A stretch of DNA of 64,000 bases from Ditylenchus dipsaci (taxonomy: Eukaryota > Nematoda > Chromadorea > Rhabditida > Anguinidae): assembly GCA_004194705.1 (NCBI GenBank), contig SADC01001189.1, forward strand, positions 62,001 through 126,000. Direction: 5' to 3'. Under the pieces are notes generated by a model that ran no database searches, had not been told where the DNA came from, and worked only from the letters and a program-made list of their open reading frames with translations. Of this stretch, positions 35,905-46,507 are shown piece after piece. Every line of letters starts with the position of its first letter. Position 1 is the stretch's first letter. The translations under genes were made by a program, and so were the position numbers.

Positions 35905-36258
35905 TAAAAGTTTGGAGCTCCTTGAAGCAAATTGAATAAAGGAACCGTATTTACGATACCTGCAGCAGGTAACCTGCTAGACCAAATTCTAAAGGATAAT
36001 AGAGATTTTCAACGAAAATTTGTCTTGTAGCAAACTTTTCATTAATTGCAGTGCCACAAAGTCTGCTTATTTTAAAATAAATATTAGAATTTTTCAGTTT
36101 GTGACTGGTAACAAATTAGGCGTGCGTCGAGCTACTTTGGCTTCTATGATACACTTTTTAGTAATCCTGTCGGTAATACTGATTCTGTAGCTGTGGAGTA
36201 GGTCATTTTACCGCGAACTTAGTTCTGAAAGAACAAGGCCGAGTATACAGTAGTTTAA

Positions 36259-37251
36259 AGCGGCATGGTCACCTGTTACAATTTTGTCCCCGCCAATTCG
36301 AAAAAATTTTCCGACCCGTTGAACTTCTGTACAGATTTTTTGCCGCTATTCCATTTTATTCTCGGAATCATGTCTAAGGTAAGTGCGTGCGCGCATCTCT
36401 AACTCTCAAGCCCCCTGCGCCCCGAAGGGCCCCGAAGGGGGCGCAGGGGGCTTGGAGTTGAGATGCGCACACCCACATACCTTAGACACAAATCACTCGA
36501 AAGTGACTCTGGATGCATGAAAAGCATGCATACCAGAGTTATTTATGCGGTAGGCCCCAGTATTCAAAACTATGTTCAACATCTTCAATTTTTCGGCGGA
36601 GAAGGGTCTCCCCCCTCCTCCGACTTTTGGCTTCGAGCCAGAGGTTCAGTCATCCAAAAATTCTGCCTTCGCCTCCACAGAGTCCTGGCTCAGGCATAAC
36701 CACCTCGGAACCCACCCGGATGGCCCTTGAGAGGCTTTTGAGTACTTATGTATTTGGGTCCTCCACAAGTTGCTGGGTTTGACGTGCCTTCAAACGTATA
36801 TATTAAGTGGTGGACCCCAAGTTGCTGGGTTTGAGAGTGCCTTAAACCCTTTTTTATTAGTGGCCCCTGTTTTGTCCCTTCCCCTCCCAATACAGCCCTT
36901 GAACCCTATTTAAATGGCTTTTCTGGTCCTTTTATGGCAAAATTATTACATAAAAATGGTTTTTGAGTGCATATAAAAAAGTTGTTTTTGGGGGGGGGGG
37001 GGAGTACAATGGAATAGGTCATTATTTTTGGGCGGGGTACACTGGAATAGCTTTTTGGGGGGGGGGGGGGGGGGGGGTTACAATGGAATAGAGCCGATTT
37101 TTTAGTTTGGCTTCTAACAAAACTATTCCTACAATTAAATACTAGGACTTGTTTTGTTAGAAACCAAGCTGAAAATCTATACATAAGTTCAGTGATTCGA
37201 AAAATTTTTGAATTGGCGAGGACAAATTCAAAAACAGGTGGCCATGCCCCT
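36259..37251. mobile_element. TTAA-family inverted-repeat element, 993 bp
   Basis: TTAA at 36255-36258 and 37252-37255. The ends AGCGGCATGGTCACCTGTTA and CAGGTGGCCATGCCCCT are inverted, followed inward by inverted arms (CCCGCCAATTCGAAAAAATT / GAATTGGCGAGGAC). It contains a GC-rich hairpin (36372-36486), fragments shared with the element at 42984-43926 (CCTCCCAATACAGCCCTT, ATGGCAAAATTATT), and G tracts at about 36989-37002 and 37057-37077. No transposase. Confidence 0.75.
36372..36486. repeat. GC-rich hairpin (TCTAAGGTA family), copy 2
   Basis: TCTAAGGTAAGTGCGTGCGC ... CAAGCCCCCTGCGCCCCG, with the inverse ending GCGCACACCCACATACCTTAGA. The centre is GAAGGGCCCCGAAGGGG. The flanking AATCACTCGAAAGTGACTC and TGCATGAAAAGCATGCATACC are shared with copies 1 and 4. 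Confidence 0.8.
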
Positions 37252-37356
37252 TTAAAAACATACTTTCCAACTCTTTGCTAAATGGAGCTTTTTTATTTGA
37301 GTTGCTTCAACCTTTCTTATGATCAAGGTTTGAAAATGTCAATTGTGTATTTTTAG

Positions 37357-40300
37357 CAACGATTACCTGGTAAAGTAGGAAATAAACAATGCCGTGGACA
37401 AAATATAAGCCCTGAAGCAGTTTGGAAAGCACAAGTGAGTGAAAACCACACTACCACACTTCTGTCTCATAAAATCATTCTGCATTTCAGTACGCGAATT
37501 TTCAAGGACATATTGAGAGCGCGAAATTTGAGAAAGAAGGCAGTGCTGCAGCCTAATTGTGATCTTTTCGCTGCTGGCTTAGAAATACATGATCCGCTCG
37601 ATCCGAATTTCTTCAAGCAGTTGCAAGATGAGCATGATTATTACTGGCAGAAGCCAAGTCATATTCACAAGCCAAAGGATGAGGTCAGTGAAACAACAAT
37701 TCTGTAATAATACAATTGTACCGTTTAGGATCACCCGCTGTACAAACCTCAAAAGTGCTTTTTGTTTGATGGGACGATTGAGCTGGCGGATGGGGTTGAT
37801 GAAGCTTGCGCAATGACGAAGTCGATACCAGCCCAAGCTATCCCAGATAGTGTATATGCATCTCTTCCGAATGATTTTTTGCCCGATGATTTCGAGAAGC
37901 AAGTTGCTGATTGCATTATGCATGGAGAGCGCTATGTTTGTTCTTATAGTAGTTTACCCGCAAATAATAACGTTAAATCGTCAGGAGGGCACAATGGAGA
38001 AGTTACCACGGAGGCATGATCCTATTCTCTTTTGGGTGGTGCAGCCATCTCTTTATGGATCTCCAGTGGATACAAGAAAGTGTGTTTTAGTCTATGGCAT
38101 AATACTCAAATAAATTTGATTTTTAGTCGAGCAATCCTATCTGATCTGTACCGGAAAGTGCTTCTCCTATCTGCACTCAAGGGGAAAAGTCTGTTCGATT
38201 TGAGGTAAGCCCTATAATTTGCTTCGGCTCTTAAATTTGGTGGTTAGGTGTGACCGAAATGCTCCAATTAGTGCTTATCTCCCTGCCAGCAGCTCCGGAA
38301 TTCGAGAACCGTTGGTCTTTCGCCTGCAGCCACACATGATTGTCCATGGTCAGAAACCTGCTTCTCCTATTGCCGATGCCGCAGAAGTTGAAGCTACAAA
38401 GTAATATTTTTGGTAAAATATCGATAAGCCCCCTGGAATGGATTTTTTTCGCCAATTTTTCGCAATATTCGTTAATTTCCAAGCCAAAAGTTTTTGGAAA
38501 GTCTTCCCTGACACCAAAATCTTGTTTTGATTTCAAATCCGTTGAGATCAGATCGAAATGATGTTTCTGAGCTGAGATAGAGCTATTTGGAATGGATAAG
38601 CCAGAAATTTCTCACCACTTATCTAAATTTGTGGATATCTCAAATCAGAAACATTATTTCGATCTGATCTCAACGGACTCGGATTCAGGACAAGATTTTG
38701 GTATTAGGAAAGACTTTTTAAAAACGTTTGCCTTAAAAATTGACGATTTTTGCTTAAAATTTGAAAAAATTCATTCAGGGTCGCTAATCGATCCGTCCAT
38801 ATTTTTGTTCAAAATACATTGATCAGTTCCTCGATAAAGTTACTTAAATCGAGCCAGCTTGACGCACCGATCCGGTGTGCAACGTCAATATCACGTTTTT
38901 GTGCGCACTTATCATTTTCTCTTTTATCTAACCAGGTCTTACCGCTATCGTACTAACAATAGACTGCCCAGCGATTGGGTACACATTGTGATTGGGTACA
39001 GCGGTTGGGTACAATTGTGATTGGGTACAGCGGTTGGGTACAATTGCGGTTGGGTACAGCGATTGGGTACAGTTTAAAAATTAGTTTTCAATTTATTTAG
39101 TCCCACCGCATGTTTTTTGGAATTTTTTCACTTAGGCTTAGCCTTAAGTGCAAGGTAGACCAGTGCTCGATAGGACCGTTACCACGCATTTGGGCACATC
39201 GCATTTGGGCACCCGCATTTGGGCCTCGATTTTAAAGTTCCATATTTTGAAATTATAAATTGAAATGTATCAATATGTTACTGTTTTATAATAAAATTTG
39301 TATTCATTTCAGGTCCGAATACTTTCCATCGAAAATTTTGACTTTTCTAGATTTTTTACCTGCCTGCCTTCGGCAGGCAACCTAATTCAATAGGAAGCCC
39401 CTTTGGGGGTACATGGTCCGGATAAGGGCTGACCCTTTGGGGTACATGGTACGGGATAAGGGCTGACCCTTTGGGGGTACATGGTATGGGATGCGGCCCA
39501 AATGCGTGTCAACGAAGCGGCTTAAGGTCAAACGTCCGTGGCCCGAAAAATTGACAAATTTTAATTTATAATTTAAAAATATAGAATTTTAAAATCGGGG
39601 CCCAAATGCGGTGTGCCCAAATGCGGGTGCCCAAATGCGGGTGCCTAAATGCGGTGTGCCCAAATGCGTGGTAACGGTCCTATCGAGCACTGGTCTACCT
39701 TGCACCTAAGGCTAAGCCTAAGTGAAAAAATTTCAAAAAACATGCGGTGGGACTAAATAAATTGAAAACTAATTTTTAAACTGTACCCCATCGCTGTACC
39801 CAACCGCAATTGTACCCAACCGCTGTACCCAATCACAATTGTACCCAACCGCTGTACCCAACCACAATGTGTACCCAATCGCTGTTTTACCCTAACAATA
39901 ATACTGCACAGTCATCAGAACTTTTAATGGAGACACATGGATATAAAACCAGTAGCCTCTATGCTTGACCTTAGCGTAGGAAAAATTTGTGAAAAATATT
40001 TTTTCTGTCCGCTTTTGGCCTTTTCTGCCCGTTTTTTTGCAACTGAATGAAATAACTAAAATTTGTTACAATTTTTTTATTCTGGGCCATCTTGGTATAC
40101 AAAAAATTTTCACTAATCTGAATTCATCAACAGAATTTAAAAAATACTCTTACAAGCGGTTAGCTTTGTTATCTGTCTGATTTCAGCCTCTTATCAGAAT
40201 TTGGGGAAAAAAACCCTGAGTGCAATAAATAGTCGTATCTCAGCATCCAGGCATCTTTTCGAAATTCTGTTAACAGATTCAGATTTCTGAGGAAATTTTG

Positions 40301-42604
40301 CATACCAGGGTAGCTCAGAATAATTTTTTTTCACCACTTTTGGTTATTTTTATTCACGTTCGAAAAAGCGGGCAGAAAAGAGTCGGGAACTGGACATTTA
40401 GCAATATTTTTGAAATTCGTCTACGGACATTTAGCAAATTTTTTCGAAACAGCCAAATCATACCGAAAAATTCTGCTAAGTGTCCGTGGACAAGTTTTAA
40501 AAATTCTGCTAAATGTCCGGTTTCCAAAAGTCTTGTCCAAAATCTGTCCATGAAATAGAAAAGAAGTTAAAAATTGTTATGAGAAATCACATACATCTGA
40601 ATTTTTGATTGGGTTTAGATTCTAAAATTAACACAAATTCTCGTTTCACTAAACAAATGAATCCCATTTCAGGAATTTGAAAGTGCCTCACGTCTATCCA
40701 ATTTCGCCTCTAGTTGATTTGAAGGAGGAGCATATCTACAATGATTCTACTCTACTCCCAAGACAGTTCTGTTCTGATTTGCATATTAATTCAGTGTTCT
40801 CCACTCGTGTTCAGGATCAAAAATATCCTTGGACTCAGTTAGTATTTTTAATTGGTCGATTTTTATTTCGATGATTTTTAAGGAGCAGAATGCTGCAAAT
40901 GCGGTCTTGAATGCATTTTGCGCTGCTCTTGCTGAAGCTACAAAGAAAGACATGGGCATTCCAGGACTTAGCACTGTGGGCGTGTTGGACAAACCAGTAA
41001 CTGTCAAGTCAGTACAATTGGTCAATGGCAAGTTGGGTTAGTCTTTTTGAAATGCTGTAATTTAAAAAGACCATACTAGTGCATCGGTACGTGACAATTC
41101 CCTGCCGGGGCCAATCCCTGCCGCGCCAATTCCCTTCTGGGAAAATATACGGCTAAAGTGCCCCTGCCGGTTTTCACTCATAAAAGGTTCAAAGTGCTTT
41201 TTCGGGTGTTTAGCATCTGAAACGTGCAGAAAACATGTTTTTAGGGCCCGGTCGACTATTTTTAGACAAAAAAAATTGACCGGAAATTGACTTTTTGCCC
41301 TGGGCGATTAATGTAAAGGGTATTGGAGGCCCTCCAGTGAAGGGACCTGAATTGTCTATTTTTTATTCATTGTTGCCCCCTGCGCTCCCGAAGAGGGCTC
41401 AGGGTGCTTGGTGAAAATGTATAGAGACTCTCTACATTTTTAGAATACTGAGATTATTTGCGATAAATGGTTACAGGAATAGTTACGAAGGTCAAAATAG
41501 TTACAGGCTGTAACTATTTTTCAGATGCTAAAAAATTTGTAACTATTTCCCGTAAATAGTTACAAAAGCTCATCTCTGATAGAAAGACTATTTTGGCCAA
41601 GTTCTAGTGAGAAAAACAAGTAATAAATAAAAAACAGGCAATTCAGGTATCCTCCAGTACCCTCTACATTAATACCCAGGGCAAAAAGTCAATTTTTGAT
41701 AAAAAAAAAAAGTTCGATTGGGCCCTTAAAACATATTTAATACACGTTTCAGATGCTAAAACACCCGAGAAAGCACTTTAAACTTTATTTTGAGTGAAAA
41801 CAGATTATCCACTTTAGCCGTATATTTTCTGGCAGCGAATTGGCGCGGCAGGGATTTGTCTCCGGCAGGGAATTGTCCAGCAGGGAATTGGCCCCAGCAG
41901 GGAATTGGCGCGGCAGGGAATTGTCCGTGGCCGCTAGTGCATTGCCAAGAACTAGTGCATTGCTAAGCATGCTAGTGCATTGCCAAAGGATACACTTGCC
42001 AAAAGAGTCCCGAGAGACATAGGAGAAAGGAAAAAAGGAAAAAGTTTTTGAGGTTTTTGAAGTGTTATTAAAATTTGTTACACCCTATACTTTAATGCGC
42101 TAGTATGTTTCTTTAAAGGGCATGCCCACGCTAATAAGAGGTGGTGCCCGGGAGTACAATTTTTTTCTAATTATTGATCTTCTGTACAGATTTCAACTCG
42201 GTTTCTAACAAAAGAAGGCCTAGAATTCAATTTTAGGCATGGTTTTAATTGAAACCAAGTTGAAAAATCCGTACAGAAGTTCAATGATAAGGAAATAATT
42301 TTGAATTCCCGGGCACCACCTCTTATTAGCGTGGGCATGCCCCTTCAAGAGGATAAATTGGTTCAAATCCAGATATGGCGATTGTGCAGCTCAATACTTT
42401 GGACTTCAATAATACAAAAAACGACATCAAAAATATGATTTGGTTAGAGAAAGGTTTGTTGTGCAATTAGTTACTGGGCGTAATCATTCATTTTCAGCTG
42501 CTCATCTCTACACACCGAAACCGTTCTTTGAAAACATGACCGATGTGGTGGATCTGAACTATGATACTGTCAAAAAATTTGTCAGCTTTCTTCTCTATCG
42601 TTAG
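37357..42604 (+). CDS. MRPL37: Mitochondrial large-subunit ribosomal protein mL37
   Basis: Exons: 37357-37434, 37491-37683, 37729 to about 37935, about 38013-38079, 38127-38204, 38248-38400, 40673-40841, 40883-41036, 42373-42453 and 42498-42604 (about 430 codons; human 423). It is a metazoan-specific component of the mitochondrial 39S subunit. Matching landmarks are DHPLYKPQKCFLFDGTIELA, EVEATK joined to NLKVPHVYPISPLVDL, QNAANAVLNAFCAALAEA, VTVKSVQLVNGK, IVQLNTLDFNN with IKNMIWLE, and the C-terminus YDTVKKFVSFLLYR. Two breaks remain. In exon 2 the frame from the consensus acceptor (NFQGHIESAKFEKEG) must shift near 37540-37556 to reach PNCDLFAAGLEIHDP. Between HGERY (37935) and DPILFW (38018) the frame also changes. 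The N-terminal targeting exon was not identified. Two introns (2.3 and 1.3 kb) hold transposons, whereas others are under 60 bp. Confidence 0.87.
38962..39891. mobile_element. Phrase-repeat fold-back element with 9-bp TSD
   Basis: The duplication CTAACAATA occurs at 38953-38961 and 39892-39900. The whole 930 bp is close to one palindrome. The outer arms are tandem phrases of GCGATTGGGTACA or GCGGTTGGGTACAATT and their inverse; the inner arms are tandem CGCATTTGGGCAC and their inverse. The centre (39360-39540) holds repeated GGGGGTACATGG and AAGGGCTGACCC phrases. It lies in an intron of the mL37 gene. The 9-bp duplication would fit Mutator-like elements. No coding sequence. Confidence 0.85.
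41085..41933. mobile_element. Phrase-repeat fold-back element with 9-bp TSD
   Basis: CTAGTGCAT occurs at 41076-41084 and 41934-41942. The left arm iterates GACAATTCCCTGCC and CCAATCCCTGCCGCG; the right arm is the inverse (GGCGCGGCAGGGAATTG). The outermost about 8 bases differ between the ends, as in the sister elements. The inner arms also pair (AAAATATACGGCTAAAGTG / CACTTTAGCCGTATATTTTC; AGCATCTGAAACGTG / CACGTTTCAGATGCT). After the right end, CTAGTGCATTGC-like units occur three times, so the duplication call carries some doubt. It lies in an intron of the mL37 gene. Confidence 0.75.
42117..42344. mobile_element. TTAA-family inverted-repeat element
   Basis: The left flank is TTAA (42113-42116) and the right flank TCAA. 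AGGGCATGCCCACGCTAATA and TATTAGCGTGGGCATGCCCCT are inverted, and the arms continue to GAGGTGGTGCCCGGGAGT / ATTCCCGGGCACCACCTC. It ends 28 bases before the penultimate mL37 exon, so it forms most of the 3' end of that intron. Confidence 0.75.
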
Positions 42605-42653
42605 AAATTATTGGTATATGCTGTTGATGATAGTTTGTCCTCTTGTATTGTGT

Positions 42654-42659
42654 AATAAA
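42654..42659 (+). terminator. Polyadenylation signal of mL37
   Basis: AATAAA lies 50 bases after the TAG at 42602-42604. Confidence 0.6.
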
Positions 42660-42983
42660 AGTTATGTGTGCATAATTGTTTGTTTCGAAGGGTAGCCACA
42701 ATAGAGGTTGGGTGTGTAGGGACCGAATTCCGACAGGATTCTTGTTTCATAATAACGGTAGCTTTCAAAATCTCGGTATCATGTCTTAATTTTTTATAAA
42801 GGTGAAAACCCCGTTTCAGGGGGAATACCCAAATCGAAAGGATTTATATTATTTCTCGTTAAAATAAACAGGAGGGACCAGGAAAACTTCTGAGTGTGAT
42901 TTACATCACTATCCACGGCGTGTCAAACACGTCAAATGACCAAATCGGGCTTGGCGTTCTGTTTTAATGAAAATTCAAAATTA

Positions 42984-43926
42984 GGTGCTACTGGCTTATA
43001 CCCCCCCCCCCCAAAAACAGCTACTTTCTTATACCCCCCCAATCCTCGGACCTACTGGCTTATACCCCCCCCCCCCAAAAATCAAGATTTTTGGGAGTGG
43101 TCAAAACATATTTTTAAGCAATAATTTCGCCATAAAAGGTCCAGAAAAGCAATTAAAATAGGGTTCAAGGGCTGTATTGGGAGGGGAAGGGACAAACAAG
43201 GGCCACTTCTATAGTGCCTATAAGTACCAAGAGTATTAATTCTCTTAGCGTTGAAGTCACTTTCAAACCCAGCCACTTGTGGTGCACGTAAAAGTATAAG
43301 GACTCTAAATGATCGGACCGATCAGCCGGGTGGATCCCGATGGTTGTCGTGTAAATTTTGGACGGCTGAGCCTCTGGCTCGTAGCCCCAGGCCTGGAGGG
43401 GGGGGAACCCTTTTCGGTCGCAAAATCAAAGATTTCAACTCGGGCCGTGGCAAAAATAGACTCTATATGCATTTTATGATCAAGTGTACTTCTCGGAATC
43501 ATGTCTAAGGTAAGTGCGTGTGCGCATCTCAACTCCAAGCCCCAAGCCCCCTGCGCCCCCGAAGGGGCTTGGGGGCTTGGAGTTGAGATGCGCACACGCA
43601 CTTACCTTAGACATGATTCTGAGAAGTACACTTGATCATAAAATGCATATAGAGTCTATTTTTGCCACGGCCCGAGTTGAAAAACATGGTAAAGCAGCTA
43701 AAAAAAGTGGCCCCTGTATTATTCCCTTCCCCTCCCAATACAGCCCATAATCCCTTTTAAACTGCTTTTCTGGTCCCTTCATGGCGAAATTATTGCATAA
43801 AAATGGTTTTTAGACACTCCTAAAAAAGTCGGTTTTGGGGGGGGGGGTATATGACAGTAGGTCCGATTTTTGGGGGGGGTATAAGAAAGTAGCTTTTTGG
43901 GGGGGGGGGTATAAGCCAGTAGCGTC
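42984..43926. mobile_element. Inverted-repeat element with C/G-tract ends and 8-bp TSD
   Basis: CAAAATTA flanks it at 42976-42983 and 43927-43934. The termini are GGTGCTACTGGCTTATACC and GGTATAAGCCAGTAGCGTC. Three C-tract phrases (ACTGGCTTATACCCCC, GCTACTTTCTTATACCCC) on the left mirror three G-tract phrases on the right. The inner arms also pair (GCCATAAAAGGTCCAGAAAA / TTTTCTGGTCCCTTCATGGC). The core is a long GC-rich hairpin (43435-43680). Same family as 26871-27476. No coding sequence. Confidence 0.85.
43435..43680. repeat. GC-rich hairpin (TCTAAGGTA family), copy 3, longest
   Basis: This is the most complete copy. The arms pair over more than 100 bases each, from CTCGGGCCGTGGCAAAAATA and ATGATCAAGTGTACTTCTC through TCTAAGGTAAGTGCGTGTGC, CATCTCAACTCCAAGCCCC, to the inverse ending in GCCACGGCCCGAG. 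Pairing is close to perfect, suggesting recent origin. Confidence 0.9.
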
Positions 43927-44768
43927 CAAAATTATTTTTCATTTTTTAATACCATTGACAAAAATATGCTCAATTTTATGCACTAAATATTCATAAGATT
44001 GTTTGTTATAATTTCTATGAATACTTCTTGTCTAAAAAGTCTGCTTCGAATTCAATTTCCCCTATTTAATATTTTTCACCAGCAGAAAGCTGGTGAAAAA
44101 TACTACAAAACTGTAGGACAGATTATTTTTTCCGGGAGAAATCACTGAGAACGAGCTATTTAAAGTTGGCGAGCTGACTCTGCCAACCGCCAATTCAAAC
44201 TTCTATTTGTTCAAAATCTTTGAATTTCTGATAAAATTAGGTAAATTTTTTCACCAATCGATAGAGCGATTCCTGGGCAATCCACTGATTTAAAAATAGC
44301 TCATATAGGACACATATAAGCATGAGTTACAAATAAGAATACAAAGTTGAGAAAATATGAGAAAGTTACTACAAATTTAATCGTGTTCAAATTTTTGTCT
44401 TGACTAGAAAAATGTCGATTTGGTGTTTTGACCGATTTGACACGCCGTGTATCACTCCCAAATTGCCTTTTTATTAAACTGTATCCGTAGAACGTGATAA
44501 AGTAATTAAGGCAGTGATTATGCATATAATTTTTAAGCGCTGCTTACTAGAACTGATTTTTCAGGAGTGTTGAAAAAGTAGTCGAAAAGTAGCCTAGAAA
44601 GTAGTCAATTGTTTACAAATAAAAAAAATTTGCTGTCGATGTTCAATAGAGTCGTTTTTAAAACGTAAGTTCCTCAATATTACCGACAACCCTTACTGGA
44701 GCGCCTGACGATTGAATTTAAAAACTGACTAGATATGCTGATGTATACATTGACGATACAGTTGTTTA

Positions 44769-44927
44769 CCGTATATTCTTTATTAAAGGCCCCGGGCCTT
44801 TATTTTTCAACCTTCGAAAAATCCGGAAATTGTAAATCAAAAATGGTTCTAACTCTGAAATCCTGGTCAAAAATCTAGGGGGGGGGGGCTTTTATTAGAG
44901 AGGGGGCCTTTAATAGAGAATATACGG
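44769..44927. mobile_element. CCGTATTTCCTCTAATA-family MITE
   Basis: CCGTATATTCTTTATTAAAGG on the left and CCTTTAATAGAGAATATACGG on the right are inverted; both ends are bordered by TA. The interior has GGCCCCGGGCC and a G10 tract before CTTTTATTAGAGAGG. Confidence 0.75.
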
Positions 44928-44937
44928 TATACAGGGT

Positions 44938-45085
44938 ATGTCAAGAAATCCCCTGGTTTTGAAATGGTCATAACTTTTTTCTAAAAAAAATATTGTCCGC
45001 GAGAAAAATCAATTGGTGAAAACAGAATTTTGAAAATTGCTCTGTAAAACAGGATATGACCATTTCAAAACCAGGGATTTGTTAA
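44938..45085. repeat. Short inverted repeat
   Basis: AATCCCCTGGTTTTGAAATGG is mirrored by CCATTTCAAAACCAGGGATT; the loop contains a reduced second pair. Outer bases (CAGGGTATGTCAAG) resemble the CAGGGTGTGTCAG end at 27923, so it may be a diverged relative. Confidence 0.55.
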
Positions 45086-45149
45086 TCATAAAAATATTAT
45101 ATTTCATATCGACACTACGGTCCCAAATAGGGACTATTTCCTATTTTGG

Positions 45150-45258
45150 GACCAAAGTCGAGTATAACAACGCGCTCGCCGCTATCCAAGACGCGACCAA
45201 CGCCTGGAAAGCGGGTGCAATCGAGCGCATTCCTACGACCACTTTCAACTTCATTTAG
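45150..45258 (+). other. GC-rich open segment, nature unknown
   Basis: About 110 bases read GACCAAAGTCGAGTATAAC ... ACCACTTTCAACTTCATTTAG. Their base composition is clearly higher in G+C than the surroundings, with many codons ending in C. In frame it reads KVEYNNALAAIQDATNAWKA then GAIERIPTTTFNFI and a stop. I do not recognise the sequence. It follows a palindrome (GGTCCCAAATAGGGAC ... TATTTTGGGACC). It could be an exon fragment, a captured gene piece or foreign DNA. Confidence 0.3.
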
Positions 45259-45735
45259 GCTTGAAATCATTTTTTTGGTTCTGGGGAACGATAATTTTGA
45301 AATTTAGAAAACTTATATAAAACAACATTAGCCAAGTTCCTGGGTTTGACATTTGTTCAAATACTTAGAGCGAAGTTTTTTTTGATCTTATTCAATTATT
45401 TGATCACATATTTTATTTTCACAAAACATTTTTTTTAATTTACCTGCAGATGTGGGTCGCTGGAAGCCTTCTGTAGGGACATCTAACAATGCCTCTATTT
45501 CCACTTTCACCATTTAATATACCAATATTAGTTGTCGAAATGGCTGACAATAATTCGAGACTTCTATTTGAACCCGAAATAAGAAAATATCAATACAGTT
45601 GGATTATTCACGAACCACTCTTATCGCGTCATGAAAAGAATGAGACTAGACATGAAATGTGGTTGTGAGAAATGTGTCTCTTGGTCCCTTTTCGGGACTA
45701 ATGGAACTTTGGCCCTATCCCTTAATGGGGTTTTT

Positions 45736-45945
45736 TTTGCCTTGGTCCGCCCTCTTGTTGTTTTTGGGAGTTTTTAGGCTAAGACTCAGGCAAAAGTAGG
45801 CCAGCATATGTTATGACGAGCTTAATCATGAGTCTAAAATACGTTTGAGTCTGTCCTGACATACACAGGCCAACCTTACCTGAGCCTGAAGCCTAAAAAT
45901 CACAAAAAAAACAACAGTGGGGACCAAGGCAAACAAAACTCCCCC
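45736..45945. repeat. Inverted-repeat element (TTGCCTTGGTCC family), copy 2
   Basis: TTTGCCTTGGTCCGCCCTC ... TTTTTAGGCTAAGACTCAGG pairs with CCTGAGCCTGAAGCC ... GTGGGGACCAAGGCAAA. The centre CTTAATCATGAGTCTAA matches copy 1 at 2338-2526. A related phrase GTTTGCCTTGGTCCCCCAAG appears in 49746-49965. Confidence 0.65.
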
Positions 45946-46121
45946 CCCCCATTGAGGGATAGAGCTGGAACTTTTAGGGACTATTTTTAGTCCGATTACC
46001 GTATTTCCTCTAATAAGGCCACATGGGGCTCATTTTTCAAAAACCCCAAAAATCAGAAAATTTGAGGTCGATCTCAAGATTTTCGGGTGCTCAACCAAAA
46101 TACAGTCAAACCTCGATTTAA

Positions 46122-46354
46122 AGGGCCTGACCTCTTCCTACTCGGTGGTCCCCCGCCAATTCAAAAATTTTCCCTCGATCATTGGACTTCTGTACGGATT
46201 TTTCCGCTAGGTTTCTAACAAAACTAAGCCTAAAATTTGATTTCAGGCCTAGTTTTGTTAGAAACGTGGCGGAAAAATCCGTACAGAAGTCCAATGATCG
46301 AGGGAAAATTTTTGAATTGGCGGGGGACCACCGAGTAGGAAGAGGTCAGGCCCT
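46122..46354. mobile_element. TTAA element inserted in a pogo-like MITE
   Basis: Perfect TTAA at 46118-46121 and 46355-46358. AGGGCCTGACCTCTTCCTAC and GTAGGAAGAGGTCAGGCCCT are perfect inverted ends. The arms continue (CGGTGGTCCCCCGCCAATTC and its inverse) to a short loop. The host sequence on both sides (CCTCGAT ... GGACACTCGATT) is a CAGTCAAACCTC-type element, so the target site can be read directly. Confidence 0.9.
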
Positions 46355-46433
46355 TTAAGGACACTCGATTTAAGCACCTCTGTCTTTGGGGTCTTTTGGT
46401 TTTGGTTTCTTACTTTTTAGTATAATTAAACCT

Positions 46434-46507
46434 CGATTTAACGACACTCGATTTAAGGACAGCAGTTTGGCCGGTCCCTAGGCTGTCCTTAAATCGAGGT
46501 TTGGCTG
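46434..46507. mobile_element. Very short pogo-like MITE
   Basis: TTAAACCTCGATTTAACG and CTTAAATCGAGGTTTGGCTG are inverted ends of the CAGTCAAACCTC type; TA follows the right end. It encloses only GACACTCGATTTAAGGACAG and GGCCGGTCCCTAGGC. Confidence 0.6.
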
